DNA from: Marseilla massiliensis
GTDB taxonomy: Bacteria; Bacteroidota; Bacteroidia; Bacteroidales; Bacteroidaceae
Direction of reading: 5' to 3'
DNA: 64,000 bases
Assembly: GCF_016899955.1 (NCBI RefSeq)
Contig: NZ_JACJJL010000007.1
Span: 62,001 to 126,000, forward strand
The translations under genes and the position numbers were made by a program. The notes under the pieces were generated by a model. It was not told the DNA's origin and made no database searches. It saw nothing but the letters and a program-made list of their open reading frames with translations. Below, piece by piece: positions 17,471 to 26,850 of the stretch (position 1 is its first letter; the number at the start of each line of letters is the position of its first letter).

Positions 17471-18256
17471 TCAGTCAATCACCCCGTAGTGCATCAGGGC
17501 GTTGCGTATGCCGTTGTCATCAACGTGCGAGGTCACGTAGTCGGCAGCCTGCTTCACATCGTCGCCCGCATTACCCATGGCCACGCCCACGCCGGCCCGC
17601 CGCAGTATGGAAATATCGTTACCGCCGTCGCCGAAAGCCATCGTCTCGGCAATGTCGAGCCCAAGGTACTCGGCCATCTTTTCTAGCCCCTTGCCCTTGT
17701 CGGCCATGCTCGACGTTATGTCGCAGAAAGCCGGGTGCCACCGGCCGGAGACGCAGTTGGGCATCAGCTGCATGAGCCTCGCTTCCCGGTTGGCGTCGAT
17801 GAACGGCGAAAACTGCAGTATGCGCTGGCCGTTGAGGGCGCTCAGGGGCAGCGAGGTGTCGATGTTGGTCACGTTGAGCTGATTGATGAACACATCGGTG
17901 AACACCTGTTTGGCATTCACCAGCACCACATCGCGCTCGCCGGCCACCAGGCAGGCGTAGTCGGAGGCAATGCTGTCGGCCAATATGGCGTCTATGTCCG
18001 ACTGGGGCACAGGGTTGCAGTAAACCGTGGTTTCGCCCTTAATGCATAAGGCCCCGTTGGTGGTTATGTATCCGTCGATGAGGTCTTCAATCTGCCCGAG
18101 GTTGTTGATGAGCAGTTTCGGCCGCCCTGTTGATATGTATATTCCCACCCCGTTGTCCTTGGCACGGGCGAGGGCGTCGACGGTTGACGTGGGTATGGTG
18201 TGGGTATTGAAGCTCACAAGCGTACCGTCGATGTCTAAAAATATGCTGCGAATCAC
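17471..18256 (-). CDS. Cof-type HAD-IIB family phosphatase
   Basis: A 261-aa cytosolic phosphatase of the HAD superfamily, class IIB cap (Cof/YidA-like), expected to act on sugar phosphates or similar small molecules. Motif I is FLDIDGTL (Asp8 nucleophile, Asp10 general acid). Motif II lies near STGRP, and the late motif is FGDGGNDISILRRAGVGVAMGNAGDDVK with the Mg-binding acidic residues. The N terminus MIRSIFLDIDGTLVSF starts right at motif I, supporting the chosen start. The exact substrate is not predictable. The DASS transporter gene lies 181 bp upstream on the same strand. Confidence 0.92.
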   Translation of the reverse strand: MIRSIFLDIDGTLVSFNTHTIPTSTVDALARAKDNGVGIYISTGRPKLLINNLGQIEDLIDGYITTNGALCIKGETTVYCNPVPQSDIDAILADSIASDYACLVAGERDVVLVNAKQVFTDVFINQLNVTNIDTSLPLSALNGQRILQFSPFIDANREARLMQLMPNCVSGRWHPAFCDITSSMADKGKGLEKMAEYLGLDIAETMAFGDGGNDISILRRAGVGVAMGNAGDDVKQAADYVTSHVDDNGIRNALMHYGVID

Positions 18257-18437
18257 AGTTTTGAATGTTTATTGGTTGTTTTCTGTTGTTGATGTAATTT
18301 GAGTGTATGCGTCTCGCCGGCATGCCTGCATCACCGCATGCAGCCGTGGCTTTGTGGCGTCAGTAGGCGGGTGGTGGTGTGTCAGGGCCGTGCGCCCATG
18401 CTTTCGCCGCCCGGGCCACGGCCACCTTGGGGCCTTG

Positions 18438-20270
18438 TCACATTGGGAAGAGCAGCGGCAGGGCGAACACCATCACTATGCCGATGATGATTTGCAGTGG
18501 CAGTCCCACCTTGATGTAGTCGCTGAAGGTATATTCACCGGCGTGCATTACAAGGGCGTTGGGCGGTGTCGAGAATGGCGAGGCAAAGCACATGCTTGCC
18601 CCCAGCGTCACGGCGAAGAGAAACGGATACGGGCTTACGCCGATTTCCGTGGCAGATGTCATGGCTATTGGGGCCATGAGCACCGCCGTTGCCGTGTTGC
18701 TGATGAACATTGTGAGCAGCGACGTGGTGAAGTATATGCCGGCCAGCAGCACCGTGGGGCCCATTGAGCCGAGCGACGACACCAGCGAGTGGGATATGAG
18801 GGCCGATGTGCCCGTCTTCTCGAGTGCCACCGACATGGGCATCATGGCCGCTATGAGCATGATGCTCTCCCAGTTGATGGTCTTGTAGGCCGCCTCGACG
18901 TTGCGGAAGCACCCCGTTATGACCATAAGCAGCGCCGCTGCCATGACAGCCGTCACCGGCGCGATGGGAATGAACTCGAACACCATGGCCGCTATCATCA
19001 GCAGCATTATTATGGCGGCCACCGGCGCCTTGTAGTCGAGAGTAACCTGCGAGGCCTGCTTCTCAGGCTGCCCGAGCACCACCCAGTCGGTCTCGTCGTC
19101 GTCGAGCTGTGCGATGTTGCTCCACTTGCCCTGCACGAGCAGCACGTCGCCCGACTGCAGTTTCACCTGCGGCAGGTCGTTCATTATGTAGTCATTGTTG
19201 CGCTTTATGCCAAGCACATTGATGCTGTAGCGCTCGCGGAAGCCCGATTTGCGCAGTGGCATCCCAATGATTCGCGCAGTAGGCATGAGCACAATCTCGG
19301 ATATGCCGATGTCGTAGAAGTCGATGCTGTTGTTGTCCAGTTCTTCCATTCGGTTCTCGCTGGCAAATTGCGACATCTTGGCCGTGTCGCCCGTCAGATA
19401 TATTATGTCGCCGGCAGTCAGTATGCTCTCCGGCGATGCAAGGCTTTGCGTGACGTTGCGTATCAGTCCGCTCCGGTCAGAGCTTTCGTTGCGAATCTCG
19501 AGAATCGACAGTCCGTAGCGTCCGGGCAGGTCAAGCTCGGCCACGCTTTTGCCGGCTATTGCCGAGTGTTGCTTTATTCTGTAGCGCCTCAGGGCGTTGC
19601 TCAGGTTGTATTCGCTTACCAAGTCGTCGAGAGTCTTGCCCCTGCCGGAGTTGTGCTTGCCGCTGCCTTTCTTCTTGTATAGGAACTTCTTGCTGAGCGG
19701 CAGCATCACCACGATGCCCGTTACTATGCAGATTACGCCCACGGGGAAGAACGAGAAGAACCCCAGGGGCTCATAGCCTGCCGCCGTGAGCGCATCCTGT
19801 ATGACGAGGTTGGGCGGGGTACCGATGAGCGTGAGCATGCCTCCCATGCTGCTTGCAAACGCCAGTGGCATTAGCAGGCGCGCGGGTTGCGTGCCGCTTT
19901 GCACCGCCATGCTCACCACTATGGGCATCATCAGCGCCACGGTGCCGGTGTTGCTTACGAAGGCGCCTATGGCCGAGGTTACTATGACCACCAGTAGAAA
20001 CATCCGTGTGTCACTGCCGGCGGCCAGTTTCATTATCTTCTGGCTCACGGCCTTGGCCAGGCCGGTCTGCAAGATGGCTCCGCCAACCACAAACAGGCCC
20101 ACCATCATGATGATGACCGTCGACGAGAAGCCGGCAAGGGCTTCCTCGGGGGTGAGTATTCCGAGCAGGATTAGTGCAGTGAGGGCGCAAAGGGCCACTA
20201 TGTCGGCGCGTATCTTGCCTATGATGAACATCACGACAGTAAGCGCAAGGATGATGAGTGTTGCTGTCAT
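18438..20270 (-). CDS. SLC13/DASS-family permease with TrkA-C domains
   Basis: A 610-aa inner-membrane transporter. Two hydrophobic halves (about 1-195 and 410-610) flank a cytoplasmic region with two TrkA-C-type domains (about 220-395, with AGKSVAELDLPGRYGLSILEIRN and LQSGDVLLVQGKW segments). Family motifs include SNTGTVALMMPIV and FASSMGGMLTLIGTPPNLVI in the first half and FISNTATAVLMAPIAM and ASPFSTPPNALVM in the second. This layout is typical of SLC13-family anion or dicarboxylate permeases (sulfate, succinate, citrate). The substrate cannot be fixed. No ATPase partner is present, in line with a secondary carrier. Confidence 0.9.
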   Translation of the reverse strand: MTATLIILALTVVMFIIGKIRADIVALCALTALILLGILTPEEALAGFSSTVIIMMVGLFVVGGAILQTGLAKAVSQKIMKLAAGSDTRMFLLVVIVTSAIGAFVSNTGTVALMMPIVVSMAVQSGTQPARLLMPLAFASSMGGMLTLIGTPPNLVIQDALTAAGYEPLGFFSFFPVGVICIVTGIVVMLPLSKKFLYKKKGSGKHNSGRGKTLDDLVSEYNLSNALRRYRIKQHSAIAGKSVAELDLPGRYGLSILEIRNESSDRSGLIRNVTQSLASPESILTAGDIIYLTGDTAKMSQFASENRMEELDNNSIDFYDIGISEIVLMPTARIIGMPLRKSGFRERYSINVLGIKRNNDYIMNDLPQVKLQSGDVLLVQGKWSNIAQLDDDETDWVVLGQPEKQASQVTLDYKAPVAAIIMLLMIAAMVFEFIPIAPVTAVMAAALLMVITGCFRNVEAAYKTINWESIMLIAAMMPMSVALEKTGTSALISHSLVSSLGSMGPTVLLAGIYFTTSLLTMFISNTATAVLMAPIAMTSATEIGVSPYPFLFAVTLGASMCFASPFSTPPNALVMHAGEYTFSDYIKVGLPLQIIIGIVMVFALPLLFPM

Positions 20271-20992
20271 TTGCTATTCGTTGTTTTCTGCTTGTTTGTT
20301 AAGTTGCTGTTGGTATGGGCATAATGCTTGTTTCTGTTAGCATGGTCGAGAGAGTGGCCCGTGCCTTGGTGTTTCAGTCTGCAGCGCCAGTGGCCGCGTT
20401 GCGGCCCGTGATGGCGTGTCTGGCTGTGGGCCTTGCGTTGGCTCCGGCTTGCTTGTGCCTTGGCGCCTTTGTGGTTTCCGCCCGGCATGGCCGGTGTTGC
20501 CGCGCTCGGAAAACAATGTGTGGGGGGCGGCATCTACGGCTTTTTGATTTGTCTGCCCGTTTGTCTTGTGTCTTGATGCCGCCACGCGGTCTTGTCGTTG
20601 CCCGCGTGTCGGTGCGGGCTTTGTGGCCCTTCGGGCCGTGAGGCCTGTTGGCCTTGAGTTATCCTTTCAGGCCGTGCCTGTACGGTATTGTGTAGTTTTG
20701 GTGTTGCTGTATGCGAAAATGGCTATATCGTCCCGCCGTGCCTGCCACCGTGAGGGGGATTCCCGGCCATGGCCTTTTGTTAGTCCGAAGCGGCCATGGC
20801 ACCAGTGTGCCATGGCCTTTCGGTATTGTCGTCTTGCTGTTTCGCTGTTTGCAAGATAGTGGTTTGCTGTCTGTTCCGCGCGCCATTGTGTGGTGCGCCA
20901 TGGCTTTTGGGCATGTGTCGGGCCATGCAGCCCGCCCGTCGGCCTTGTTCCGCCATGCCTTGCCCGTAGCCGTTTCGGCGCGGGCGGTTGCG
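20271..20992. other. 722-bp intergenic region with a long hairpin
   Basis: No convincing gene; open frames on both strands are overlapping shadows. A strong stem-loop is present at 20785-20822: GGCCATGGCAC (20792-20802) pairs perfectly with GTGCCATGGCC (20807-20817) over the loop CAGT, and an outer CCGAA/TTCGG extends it. No T-run of terminator quality follows on the minus strand, so its role is unclear. Confidence 0.5.
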
Positions 20993-21805
20993 TCATAGCT
21001 TGGCGTTGCCTTGTGTGGCGAGCAGTTTGTTGACCGTCTCGGTAAGGAACGGCTTCAGGTTTTCGTATGGAATGGTGAACGAGATGCTCCCCACGGCATA
21101 CGGCGCTATTTCGTACGGCTGGTAGATGAAGGCCATGCCTTTTTCCGTCAGGTACGGCGGGGTCTCAGGCAGCGGCAGGTAGTTGACGTCGTTGTTGATG
21201 AACAGCACCTCAGCCAGTTGCTTGTCGTCGTTCACCTTCTGCCCCGTCGACTCAACATACTGCTTCAGTCCCATTTTGAGCAGTTTCCTGAAGTCCTCGG
21301 TGTTGGTGTTGCGCAGCATCTCATATCCGAAGCGCCGTCCGTCGGACTTGCGGAAAGTGATGCCGCTCATCGAGTGGCTTCCATGCGCCCCGCCGAGGAA
21401 CTGCTCGTTGAAGTCGGTGTAAGTCACATACGTGTCGGTCTCGGCGGCCACCTTTATCTCCTGCTTGTAGTACAGCGGAGCGGCTGCCGAGCCCTGCATG
21501 TCCTTGGCCAGCTCGTTGAGTCGTGTTGTCTGTCCGTTGCCGTAGTAGGCCATTATGGAGTCGCTGCTGGTCAGCGGGCCGGTGTAAGTGCCGCCCAGTT
21601 GCTCGCTGATATACTCGCATACGGCGTTGGTAAGTGTTGCGTTGCCGCTTTTGGGATAGTCGGCCAGAAGCGTCACGTCAGATGCGTGGCTTTTGTTTTC
21701 GTACTTTGCCGGTTCGGTTGTGAATCCCTCTTGTGTTGCCTGTGTGTTTCCGCATGCGGCGGCCATGGCCGATGCAAAGACTATGCTGATAAAGTTAGTT
21801 CTCAT
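20993..21805 (-). CDS. DUF3298 (RsiV-like) domain lipoprotein
   Basis: A 270-aa predicted lipoprotein: hydrophobic N terminus and lipobox AAAC with Cys18, then a DUF4163/DUF3298-like body. The C-terminal half has the typical FLGGAHGSHSMSGITFRKSDG segment and the FIYQPYEIAPYAVGSISFTIPYENLKPFL ending of DUF3298 proteins, related to the extracellular part of the lysozyme-sensing anti-sigma factor RsiV. Here there is no cytoplasmic anti-sigma domain, so it is a surface or periplasmic lipoprotein of unknown role. It stands between pgk (minus, upstream) and the DASS gene. Confidence 0.8.
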   Translation of the reverse strand: MRTNFISIVFASAMAAACGNTQATQEGFTTEPAKYENKSHASDVTLLADYPKSGNATLTNAVCEYISEQLGGTYTGPLTSSDSIMAYYGNGQTTRLNELAKDMQGSAAAPLYYKQEIKVAAETDTYVTYTDFNEQFLGGAHGSHSMSGITFRKSDGRRFGYEMLRNTNTEDFRKLLKMGLKQYVESTGQKVNDDKQLAEVLFINNDVNYLPLPETPPYLTEKGMAFIYQPYEIAPYAVGSISFTIPYENLKPFLTETVNKLLATQGNAKL

Positions 21806-21828
21806 TGTCAGTATGGGTTTTATTGTTA

Positions 21829-21863
21829 AAAGGCAGCCCGCGCTTGCTGGCCGGGCTGCCTTT
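21829..21863 (-). terminator. Rho-independent terminator of pgk
   Basis: A perfect 12-bp stem (21829-21840 with 21852-21863) with an 11-base loop is followed on the minus strand by TTTT. It lies 34 bp after the pgk stop, so the DUF3298 gene downstream probably has its own promoter. Confidence 0.83.
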
Positions 21864-21896
21864 GATATGGTGTTCTTTAATGCTCAGGCGTGCCGA

Positions 21897-23144
21897 TTAG
21901 CCCTTGATGGCGGCTACGCCCGGAAGCACCTTGCCCTCGATGGCCTCGAGCAGTGCTCCTCCGCCAGTAGAGATGTACGACACCTTGTCGGCCATGCCGA
22001 ACTTGTTGATGCAGGCCACAGAGTCGCCGCCACCGATGAGCGAGAACGCTCCGTTGGCCGTTGCCTCTGCAATGGCGTCGGCAATGGCCTTCGAGCCGCC
22101 GATGAAGTTGTCGAACTCAAACACACCGGCAGGGCCGTTCCACAGTATTGTCTTGGCGTCCTTGATGGCGTCGGCGAATGCCTTGCGCGTCTCGGGGCCG
22201 GCATCGAGGCCTTCCCATCCGTCGGGAATGTTGTCGGAGGGGCAAACCTGGGTGTTGGCATCGTTGGAGAATGCGTCGGCAGCTATGCAGTCGGTGCCCA
22301 GCACGAGGTTCACTCCGTTCTCCTTGGCTTTCTTCATCACGTCGAGGGCCACGTCGAGCTTGTCGTCTTCGCAGATGGAGTTGCCAATCTTGCCGCCCTG
22401 TGCCTTGGCGAAGGTGTATGTCATGCCGCCGCAGAGGATGAGGTTGTCAACCTTTCCGAGCAGGTTCTCGATGATTCCGATTTTTGTCGACACCTTTGAG
22501 CCGCCCATGATTGCGGTGAACGGGCGCTTGATGTTGCTCAGCACGTTGTCTACGGCCTTCACCTCCTTCTCCATCAGGTAGCCCAGCATCTTGTGGTCTG
22601 CGTCGAAGTAGTCGGCTATTACGGCTGTCGAGGCGTGGCGGCGGTGTGCGGTGCCGAATGCGTCCATCACGTAGCAGTCGGCATACGAGGCCAGTTTCTT
22701 GGCGAAAGCCTTCTGGCGCTCCTTCATCTCTTTCTTTGCCTCGTCGTATTTCGGGTCTTCCTTGTCGATGCCCACGGGCTTGCCTTCCTCCTCGGGGTAG
22801 AAGCGGAGGTTCTCGAGCAGCAGTGCCTCGCCCGGCTTCAGGGCGGCCACCTCGGCGTCGGCGTTGGCGCAGTCGGGTGCAAACTTGACTTCGACGCCCA
22901 GGGCTGCCGAAACATTCTTGACAATCTGCGAGAGAGAAAGCTCTTTCTTCACCTTGCCTTTGGGCTTGCCCATGTGGCTCATCATGATGAGCGCGCCGCC
23001 GTCGGCCAGCACCTTCTTCAGTGTGGGGAGCGCGCCGCGTATGCGAGTCTCGTCCGTTACGTTACCATTCTCGTCCAGTGGCACGTTGAAGTCCACGCGG
23101 ACAATTGCCTTCTTGCCGGCAAAGTTGAACTGATCGATATTCAT
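21897..23144 (-). CDS. pgk: Phosphoglycerate kinase
   Basis: A 415-aa glycolytic enzyme transferring phosphate from 1,3-bisphosphoglycerate to ADP. The N-terminal signature [48 protein letters not shown] and the C-terminal nucleotide-site segment [15 protein letters not shown] are all present. The length is typical. It is apparently monocistronic, with its own promoter and terminator. Confidence 0.98.
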   Translation of the reverse strand: MNIDQFNFAGKKAIVRVDFNVPLDENGNVTDETRIRGALPTLKKVLADGGALIMMSHMGKPKGKVKKELSLSQIVKNVSAALGVEVKFAPDCANADAEVAALKPGEALLLENLRFYPEEEGKPVGIDKEDPKYDEAKKEMKERQKAFAKKLASYADCYVMDAFGTAHRRHASTAVIADYFDADHKMLGYLMEKEVKAVDNVLSNIKRPFTAIMGGSKVSTKIGIIENLLGKVDNLILCGGMTYTFAKAQGGKIGNSICEDDKLDVALDVMKKAKENGVNLVLGTDCIAADAFSNDANTQVCPSDNIPDGWEGLDAGPETRKAFADAIKDAKTILWNGPAGVFEFDNFIGGSKAIADAIAEATANGAFSLIGGGDSVACINKFGMADKVSYISTGGGALLEAIEGKVLPGVAAIKG

Positions 23145-23186
23145 AGCTGTATTTTAATTTGATTGAACTTCTTGTTTTTGCGAACG

Positions 23187-23194
23187 CAAAGTTA
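23187..23194 (-). promoter_or_regulatory. -7 promoter element of pgk
   Basis: TAACTTTG on the minus strand lies 43 bp before the pgk start codon and fits TAnnTTTG. Confidence 0.6.
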
Positions 23195-23838
23195 GCGATT
23201 ATAATTAACATTTGGGCCATGCCGGTCGAGTTTTTATATATTTTTTACGGCATTTACATTCAAATGCAACTTCCGCTTTGCAAAAATGGCGTGCCGGCCG
23301 GCTGCTTTCAGTCCCCTCCACAGACTGGCGCGCCGCCGGTGGCAGCCCACGGCCGCCACTGCCTCGGGCCGCCATCGTGTAAACATAAAGTCACCGCTGC
23401 CATGCCGTGCCGTCAGGTTGGCCATCGTGCTGGCCGTCAGCCTGTTGCGTCCAGGCCTCTTGCCGTGTTGCCAAACGGCCCGCGGTGCATCGCCGTATGG
23501 GCCGTTTGGCAACATCAAACGGGCCGTACGGCAGGATAGGACGGCCCGTATTGCGCCCCTCCCTTGATATTGTAAACAAATGATACCGCCCGCCACAACT
23601 GTCAGCCACCTGCTCCTCCCTTTGCCTCAGGCCAAGTTGCCGCTTGCCGCCACTGCCATGGCTCAACCGCCCGGGCGCATGTGGCAGGGGCGGCACGGTT
23701 GTCGCCATGCTGCCTTGCGGCACCGGGCGGCGTGGCTCCGGGCCTTGGCAGGTGGCCCGCGCGAGGCTTCGGGTGGCGGCGCAATGGGCGTTGCGGCACG
23801 CTGCAATACCGTCAGTGTAAAAATAGTTCGCCTTATTC
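23195..23838. other. Intergenic region between divergent pgk and ridA
   Basis: About 640 GC-rich bases with no recognisable coding region. It contains palindromic repeat cluster B (23467-23555). The sequence at 23580-23800 is very GC-rich with open frames on both strands, but none resembles a protein family. Confidence 0.5.
23467..23555. repeat. Palindromic repeat cluster B
   Basis: GTTGCCAAACGGCCC (23467-23481) and its exact reverse complement GGGCCGTTTGGCAAC (23499-23513) form a 15-bp stem over a 17-base loop. Two further units follow, with AAACGGGCCGTACGGC (from 23518) and ACGGCCCGTATTGC (to about 23554). The core matches the clusters at 2.5, 32.6, 44.2 and 59.1 kb. Confidence 0.7.
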
Positions 23839-23869
23839 TTGGCAGTTCGCGGAAGAAATGCTATCTTTG
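23839..23869 (+). promoter_or_regulatory. Promoter of ridA-queC
   Basis: TTG (23839-23841), a 20-base spacer and TATCTTTG (23862-23869) fit the Bacteroidota pattern. The expected leader is about 100 bases. Confidence 0.65.
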
Positions 23870-23973
23870 TGCAATAGTTTATGCACAATCGGGCGCGTGC
23901 TCACAACGCCCTGTGCCAGCCACGGGTTTAAGGAAAATAAGAGTAAGTATTAATATAAAATGTGAACATCATT

Positions 23974-24348
23974 ATGAAAGCATTGACTACTGAAAAGGCG
24001 CCTGCAGCCATTGGGCCATACAGCCAGGCAATTGAGGCAAACGGATTTGTGTACGCATCGGGCCAGCTGCCCATCGACCCGGCCACCGGGGCTTTCCCCG
24101 AAGGAGGGGTGAAGGAGCAGACCAGGCAGTCGATACTTAACGCCCAGGCCATACTCCGCTCTGCGGGGCTCGAACTGTCTAATGTGGTCAAGACCACAGT
24201 GCTGCTGTCAGACATTGCCGACTTCGCCGCCATGAACGAGGTCTACGCCGAGTTCTTCGGCGAGCCTTATCCCGCCCGCTCGGCGTTTGCCGTCAGGGCT
24301 TTGCCCAAGGGTGCCTTGGTGGAGATTGAAATGATTGCGGCGCGATGA
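23974..24348 (+). CDS. ridA: RidA/YjgF-family enamine/imine deaminase
   Basis: A 124-aa protein of the RidA family, which hydrolyses reactive 2-aminoacrylate-type enamines formed by PLP enzymes. Signature segments are APAAIGPYSQAI near the N terminus, YASGQLPIDPATG, and PARSAFAVRALPKGALVEIEMIA at the C terminus, including the arginine that binds the substrate carboxylate. ATG 23974 (MKALTTEKAP) is chosen over an in-frame GTG at 23962 because it gives the usual N terminus. Its stop overlaps the queC start by 4 bp (ATGA), so the two are translationally coupled. Confidence 0.95.
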   Translation: MKALTTEKAPAAIGPYSQAIEANGFVYASGQLPIDPATGAFPEGGVKEQTRQSILNAQAILRSAGLELSNVVKTTVLLSDIADFAAMNEVYAEFFGEPYPARSAFAVRALPKGALVEIEMIAAR

Positions 24349-25004
24349 CAGGCAAGGATGCTCTGATAGTGGTTAGCGGCGGCATGGACAGCGTGACGCT
24401 GCTCTACGACATGAAGGACAGCATTGCCATGGGGGTGTCTTTCGACTATGGCAGCAACCACAACGCCCGCGAGATACCCCTGGCCGAGATGCATTGCCGG
24501 CGCTTGGGCATCCCGCATGTCACCATCAACCTCGGTTTCATGCACCAGCACTTTAAGAGCTCGTTGCTCGAAGGGGCCGACGCCATTCCCGAAGGGCACT
24601 ATGCCGATGCCAACATGAAGTCGACTGTGGTGCCTTTCCGCAACGGCATCATGCTTGCCATTGCCGTGGGGCTGGCCGAGAGCAACGGGCTAAAGCGCGT
24701 GTTGCTGGCCAACCATGGTGGCGACCATGCCATCTATCCCGACTGCAGGCCCGCGTTCATCGCGGCCATGGATGCCGCTGCCGTGGCCGGCACTTACGAG
24801 GGCGTGCGCGTCGAAGGGCCTTACACCGGCCTGACCAAGGCCGACATCGCCCTGAAGGGCAAGGCGCTGGGCATTGACTATGCCCAGACGTGGTCGTGCT
24901 ACAAAGGCGGCGAGCGCCATTGCGGCCGTTGCGGCACCTGCGTAGAGCGCAGGGAGGCATTGGCTGCCGCCGGCATTGACGACCATACCGAGTATGACGA
25001 CTGA
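24345..25004 (+). CDS. queC: 7-cyano-7-deazaguanine (preQ0) synthase
   Basis: A 219-aa ATP-dependent enzyme converting 7-carboxy-7-deazaguanine to preQ0 in queuosine synthesis. The pyrophosphatase-type P-loop SGGMDS is at residues 11-16, and the C-terminal zinc site is visible as CYKGGERHCGRCGTC (four Cys). VPFRNGIMLAIAVGLAE and CRPAFIAAMD match the family. It overlaps ridA by 4 bp. No other queuosine genes (queD, queE, queF) are adjacent, so the pathway must be completed elsewhere. Confidence 0.95.
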   Translation: MTGKDALIVVSGGMDSVTLLYDMKDSIAMGVSFDYGSNHNAREIPLAEMHCRRLGIPHVTINLGFMHQHFKSSLLEGADAIPEGHYADANMKSTVVPFRNGIMLAIAVGLAESNGLKRVLLANHGGDHAIYPDCRPAFIAAMDAAAVAGTYEGVRVEGPYTGLTKADIALKGKALGIDYAQTWSCYKGGERHCGRCGTCVERREALAAAGIDDHTEYDD

Positions 25005-25066
25005 CAGGGCCTGACCGCGTAGCTGTCTGCCGATGGCACGGGGCGGGGCTTTTAACTGACTTTCAA

Positions 25067-25096
25067 CGGCGGCGGGCCATGGCGGCCCGGCCGCCG
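25067..25096 (+). promoter_or_regulatory. Stable hairpin just upstream of ftcD
   Basis: CGGCGG (25067-25072) pairs with CCGCCG (25091-25096), and inside it GGGCC (25074-25078) pairs with GGCCC (25084-25088) over the loop ATGGC. The stem has about 12 pairs with one bulge. It ends 24 bases before the ftcD start codon and no T-run follows. It could be an attenuator or mRNA-stability element of the histidine operon, or a weak queC terminator. Confidence 0.5.
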
Positions 25097-25120
25097 ATAA
25101 CCTAAAACTACAAAAAGATT

Positions 25121-26836
25121 ATGGCCAGTATTAAACGGATTATAGAGTGTGTGCCCAACTTCAGCGAGGGGCGCGACATGGGAGTAATAAAGCAGATAAC
25201 AAGCGAGATTGAGTCTACCGACGGCGTAAGGCTGCTGGATGTCGACCCGGGCGAGGCCACCAACCGCACGGTGGTCACCTTTGTGGGCGAGCCGGAAGCT
25301 GTGGTCGAGGCGGCTTTCAAGGCCGTGCGCAAGGCCGGCGAACTGATTGACATGAGGCAGCACCACGGCGCCCATCCACGCATCGGGGCCACCGACGTGC
25401 TGCCTTTGGTGCCGGTGAGCGGCATAACGCTCGAAGAGTGTGCCGAGCTCGCGCGCGGCCTGGCCGAGCGCATAGCTGCCGAGTTGCGCATACCGTGCTA
25501 TTGCTACGAGGCTGCGGCGTTGCGCCCCGGGCGGGCCAACCTTGCCGTTTGCCGCAAGGGTGAGTATGAGGCCATCGCCGAACGGCTCGGCGACGAGGCC
25601 GAGCGACCCGACTTCGGCTACCGGCCATACGACGATGACATGGCGCGCACGGGCTGCACGGTGGTCGGAGCGCGCGATTTCCTGATAGCGGTCAACTTCA
25701 ACCTCAACACCACTTCCACGAGGCGGGCCAACGCCGTGGCCTTCGACGTGAGGGAGAAGGGGCGCCCCGAGCGTACGGGCAACCCCATCACGGGGCCCAT
25801 TGTGCGCGATGCCGAGGGCAATCCGGTGATGCGTCCCGGTACGTTGAAGTGCACAAAGGCCATCGGATGGTTTATCAAGGAGTATGGCATTGCGCAGGTT
25901 TCGATGAACATCACCAACGTCAATGTCACCCCGCTCCACGTGGCCTTCGAAGAGGTATGCCGCTGTGCCGAGGCCAGGGGGCTGCGTGTCACGGGCACAG
26001 AGATAGTGGGCCTCGTGCCGGAGCATTCGCTGATTGATGCCGGCAAGCATTTCCTGAAAAAGCAACACCGCTCGTGCGGCATACCAAAGGGCGACATACT
26101 GAACATCGCGGTGAAGTCGCTCGGACTCGACGACCTTAAGCCTTTCGTGCCCGAAGAGAAGGTGATAGAGTACCTGCTCGCCGCCGGCGAGAACCATGAG
26201 GGCCGGCTGACGGCAATGACCGTGGAGGGATTTGCCGACGAGACGCTGCGTGAGTCGCCGGCACCAGGCGGCGGCTCGGTGTCGGCTTACATGGGGGCGC
26301 TGGGCGCCGCGCTCGGTACGATGGTGGCAAACCTCTCGGCCCACAAGCCGGGATGGGATGACCGCTGGGAGGAATTCGGCGTCTGGGCTGCGAAGGGAGT
26401 AGAGATTGAGACCGAGCTGCTGCGGCTTGTCGATGAAGACACAGAGGCATTCAACCGCATCATGGCGGCTTTCTCTATGCCAAAGGCTACCGACGAAGAC
26501 AAGAAACTGCGCTCCGAGGCCATTCAGCGGGCCACGTTGTTTGCGGCACAGGTGCCGCTCGAGACCATGAAGGCGTCGTCGAAGGTGTTTGAGCTGTGCA
26601 GGGCAATGGTGGAGCAGGGCAACCCCAACAGCGTGTCAGACGCAGGAGTGGGGGCACTGGCCGCGCGCGCCGCAGTGATGGGAGCCGGACTGAACGTGAA
26701 AATCAACGCCGCTTCGCTCAAGGACAAGGGCGTGGCCGACGGACTCGTGGCCGAGGCCGACAGGCTCATGGCCGAGGCCTGCGGGGCCGAGGCTGCCATT
26801 TTAGAGATGGTGAACAAGGTGATAAACAAGGATTAA
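25121..26836 (+). CDS. ftcD: Bifunctional glutamate formiminotransferase / formiminotetrahydrofolate cyclodeaminase
   Basis: A 571-aa fused enzyme acting at the end of histidine degradation. The first domain (about 1-300; IIECVPNFSEGRD, DPGEATNRTVVTFVG, QHHGAHPRIGATDVLP) moves the formimino group from formiminoglutamate to tetrahydrofolate, releasing glutamate. The C-terminal cyclodeaminase domain (about 365-571; ESPAPGGGSVSAYMGALGAALGTMV) forms 5,10-methenyl-THF and ammonia. The fusion resembles the animal enzyme layout. It leads the ftcD-hutU-hutH-hutI cluster. Its stop TAA touches an ATG at 26836 that could start hutU. Confidence 0.95.
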   Translation: MASIKRIIECVPNFSEGRDMGVIKQITSEIESTDGVRLLDVDPGEATNRTVVTFVGEPEAVVEAAFKAVRKAGELIDMRQHHGAHPRIGATDVLPLVPVSGITLEECAELARGLAERIAAELRIPCYCYEAAALRPGRANLAVCRKGEYEAIAERLGDEAERPDFGYRPYDDDMARTGCTVVGARDFLIAVNFNLNTTSTRRANAVAFDVREKGRPERTGNPITGPIVRDAEGNPVMRPGTLKCTKAIGWFIKEYGIAQVSMNITNVNVTPLHVAFEEVCRCAEARGLRVTGTEIVGLVPEHSLIDAGKHFLKKQHRSCGIPKGDILNIAVKSLGLDDLKPFVPEEKVIEYLLAAGENHEGRLTAMTVEGFADETLRESPAPGGGSVSAYMGALGAALGTMVANLSAHKPGWDDRWEEFGVWAAKGVEIETELLRLVDEDTEAFNRIMAAFSMPKATDEDKKLRSEAIQRATLFAAQVPLETMKASSKVFELCRAMVEQGNPNSVSDAGVGALAARAAVMGAGLNVKINAASLKDKGVADGLVAEADRLMAEACGAEAAILEMVNKVINKD

Positions 26837-26850
26837 TGATAATACTGATT

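Noticed and set aside
23580..23800. GC-rich open frames between pgk and ridA
   Set aside because: Frames are open on several strands at once, as expected for GC-rich sequence, with no conserved motif and no start signal.
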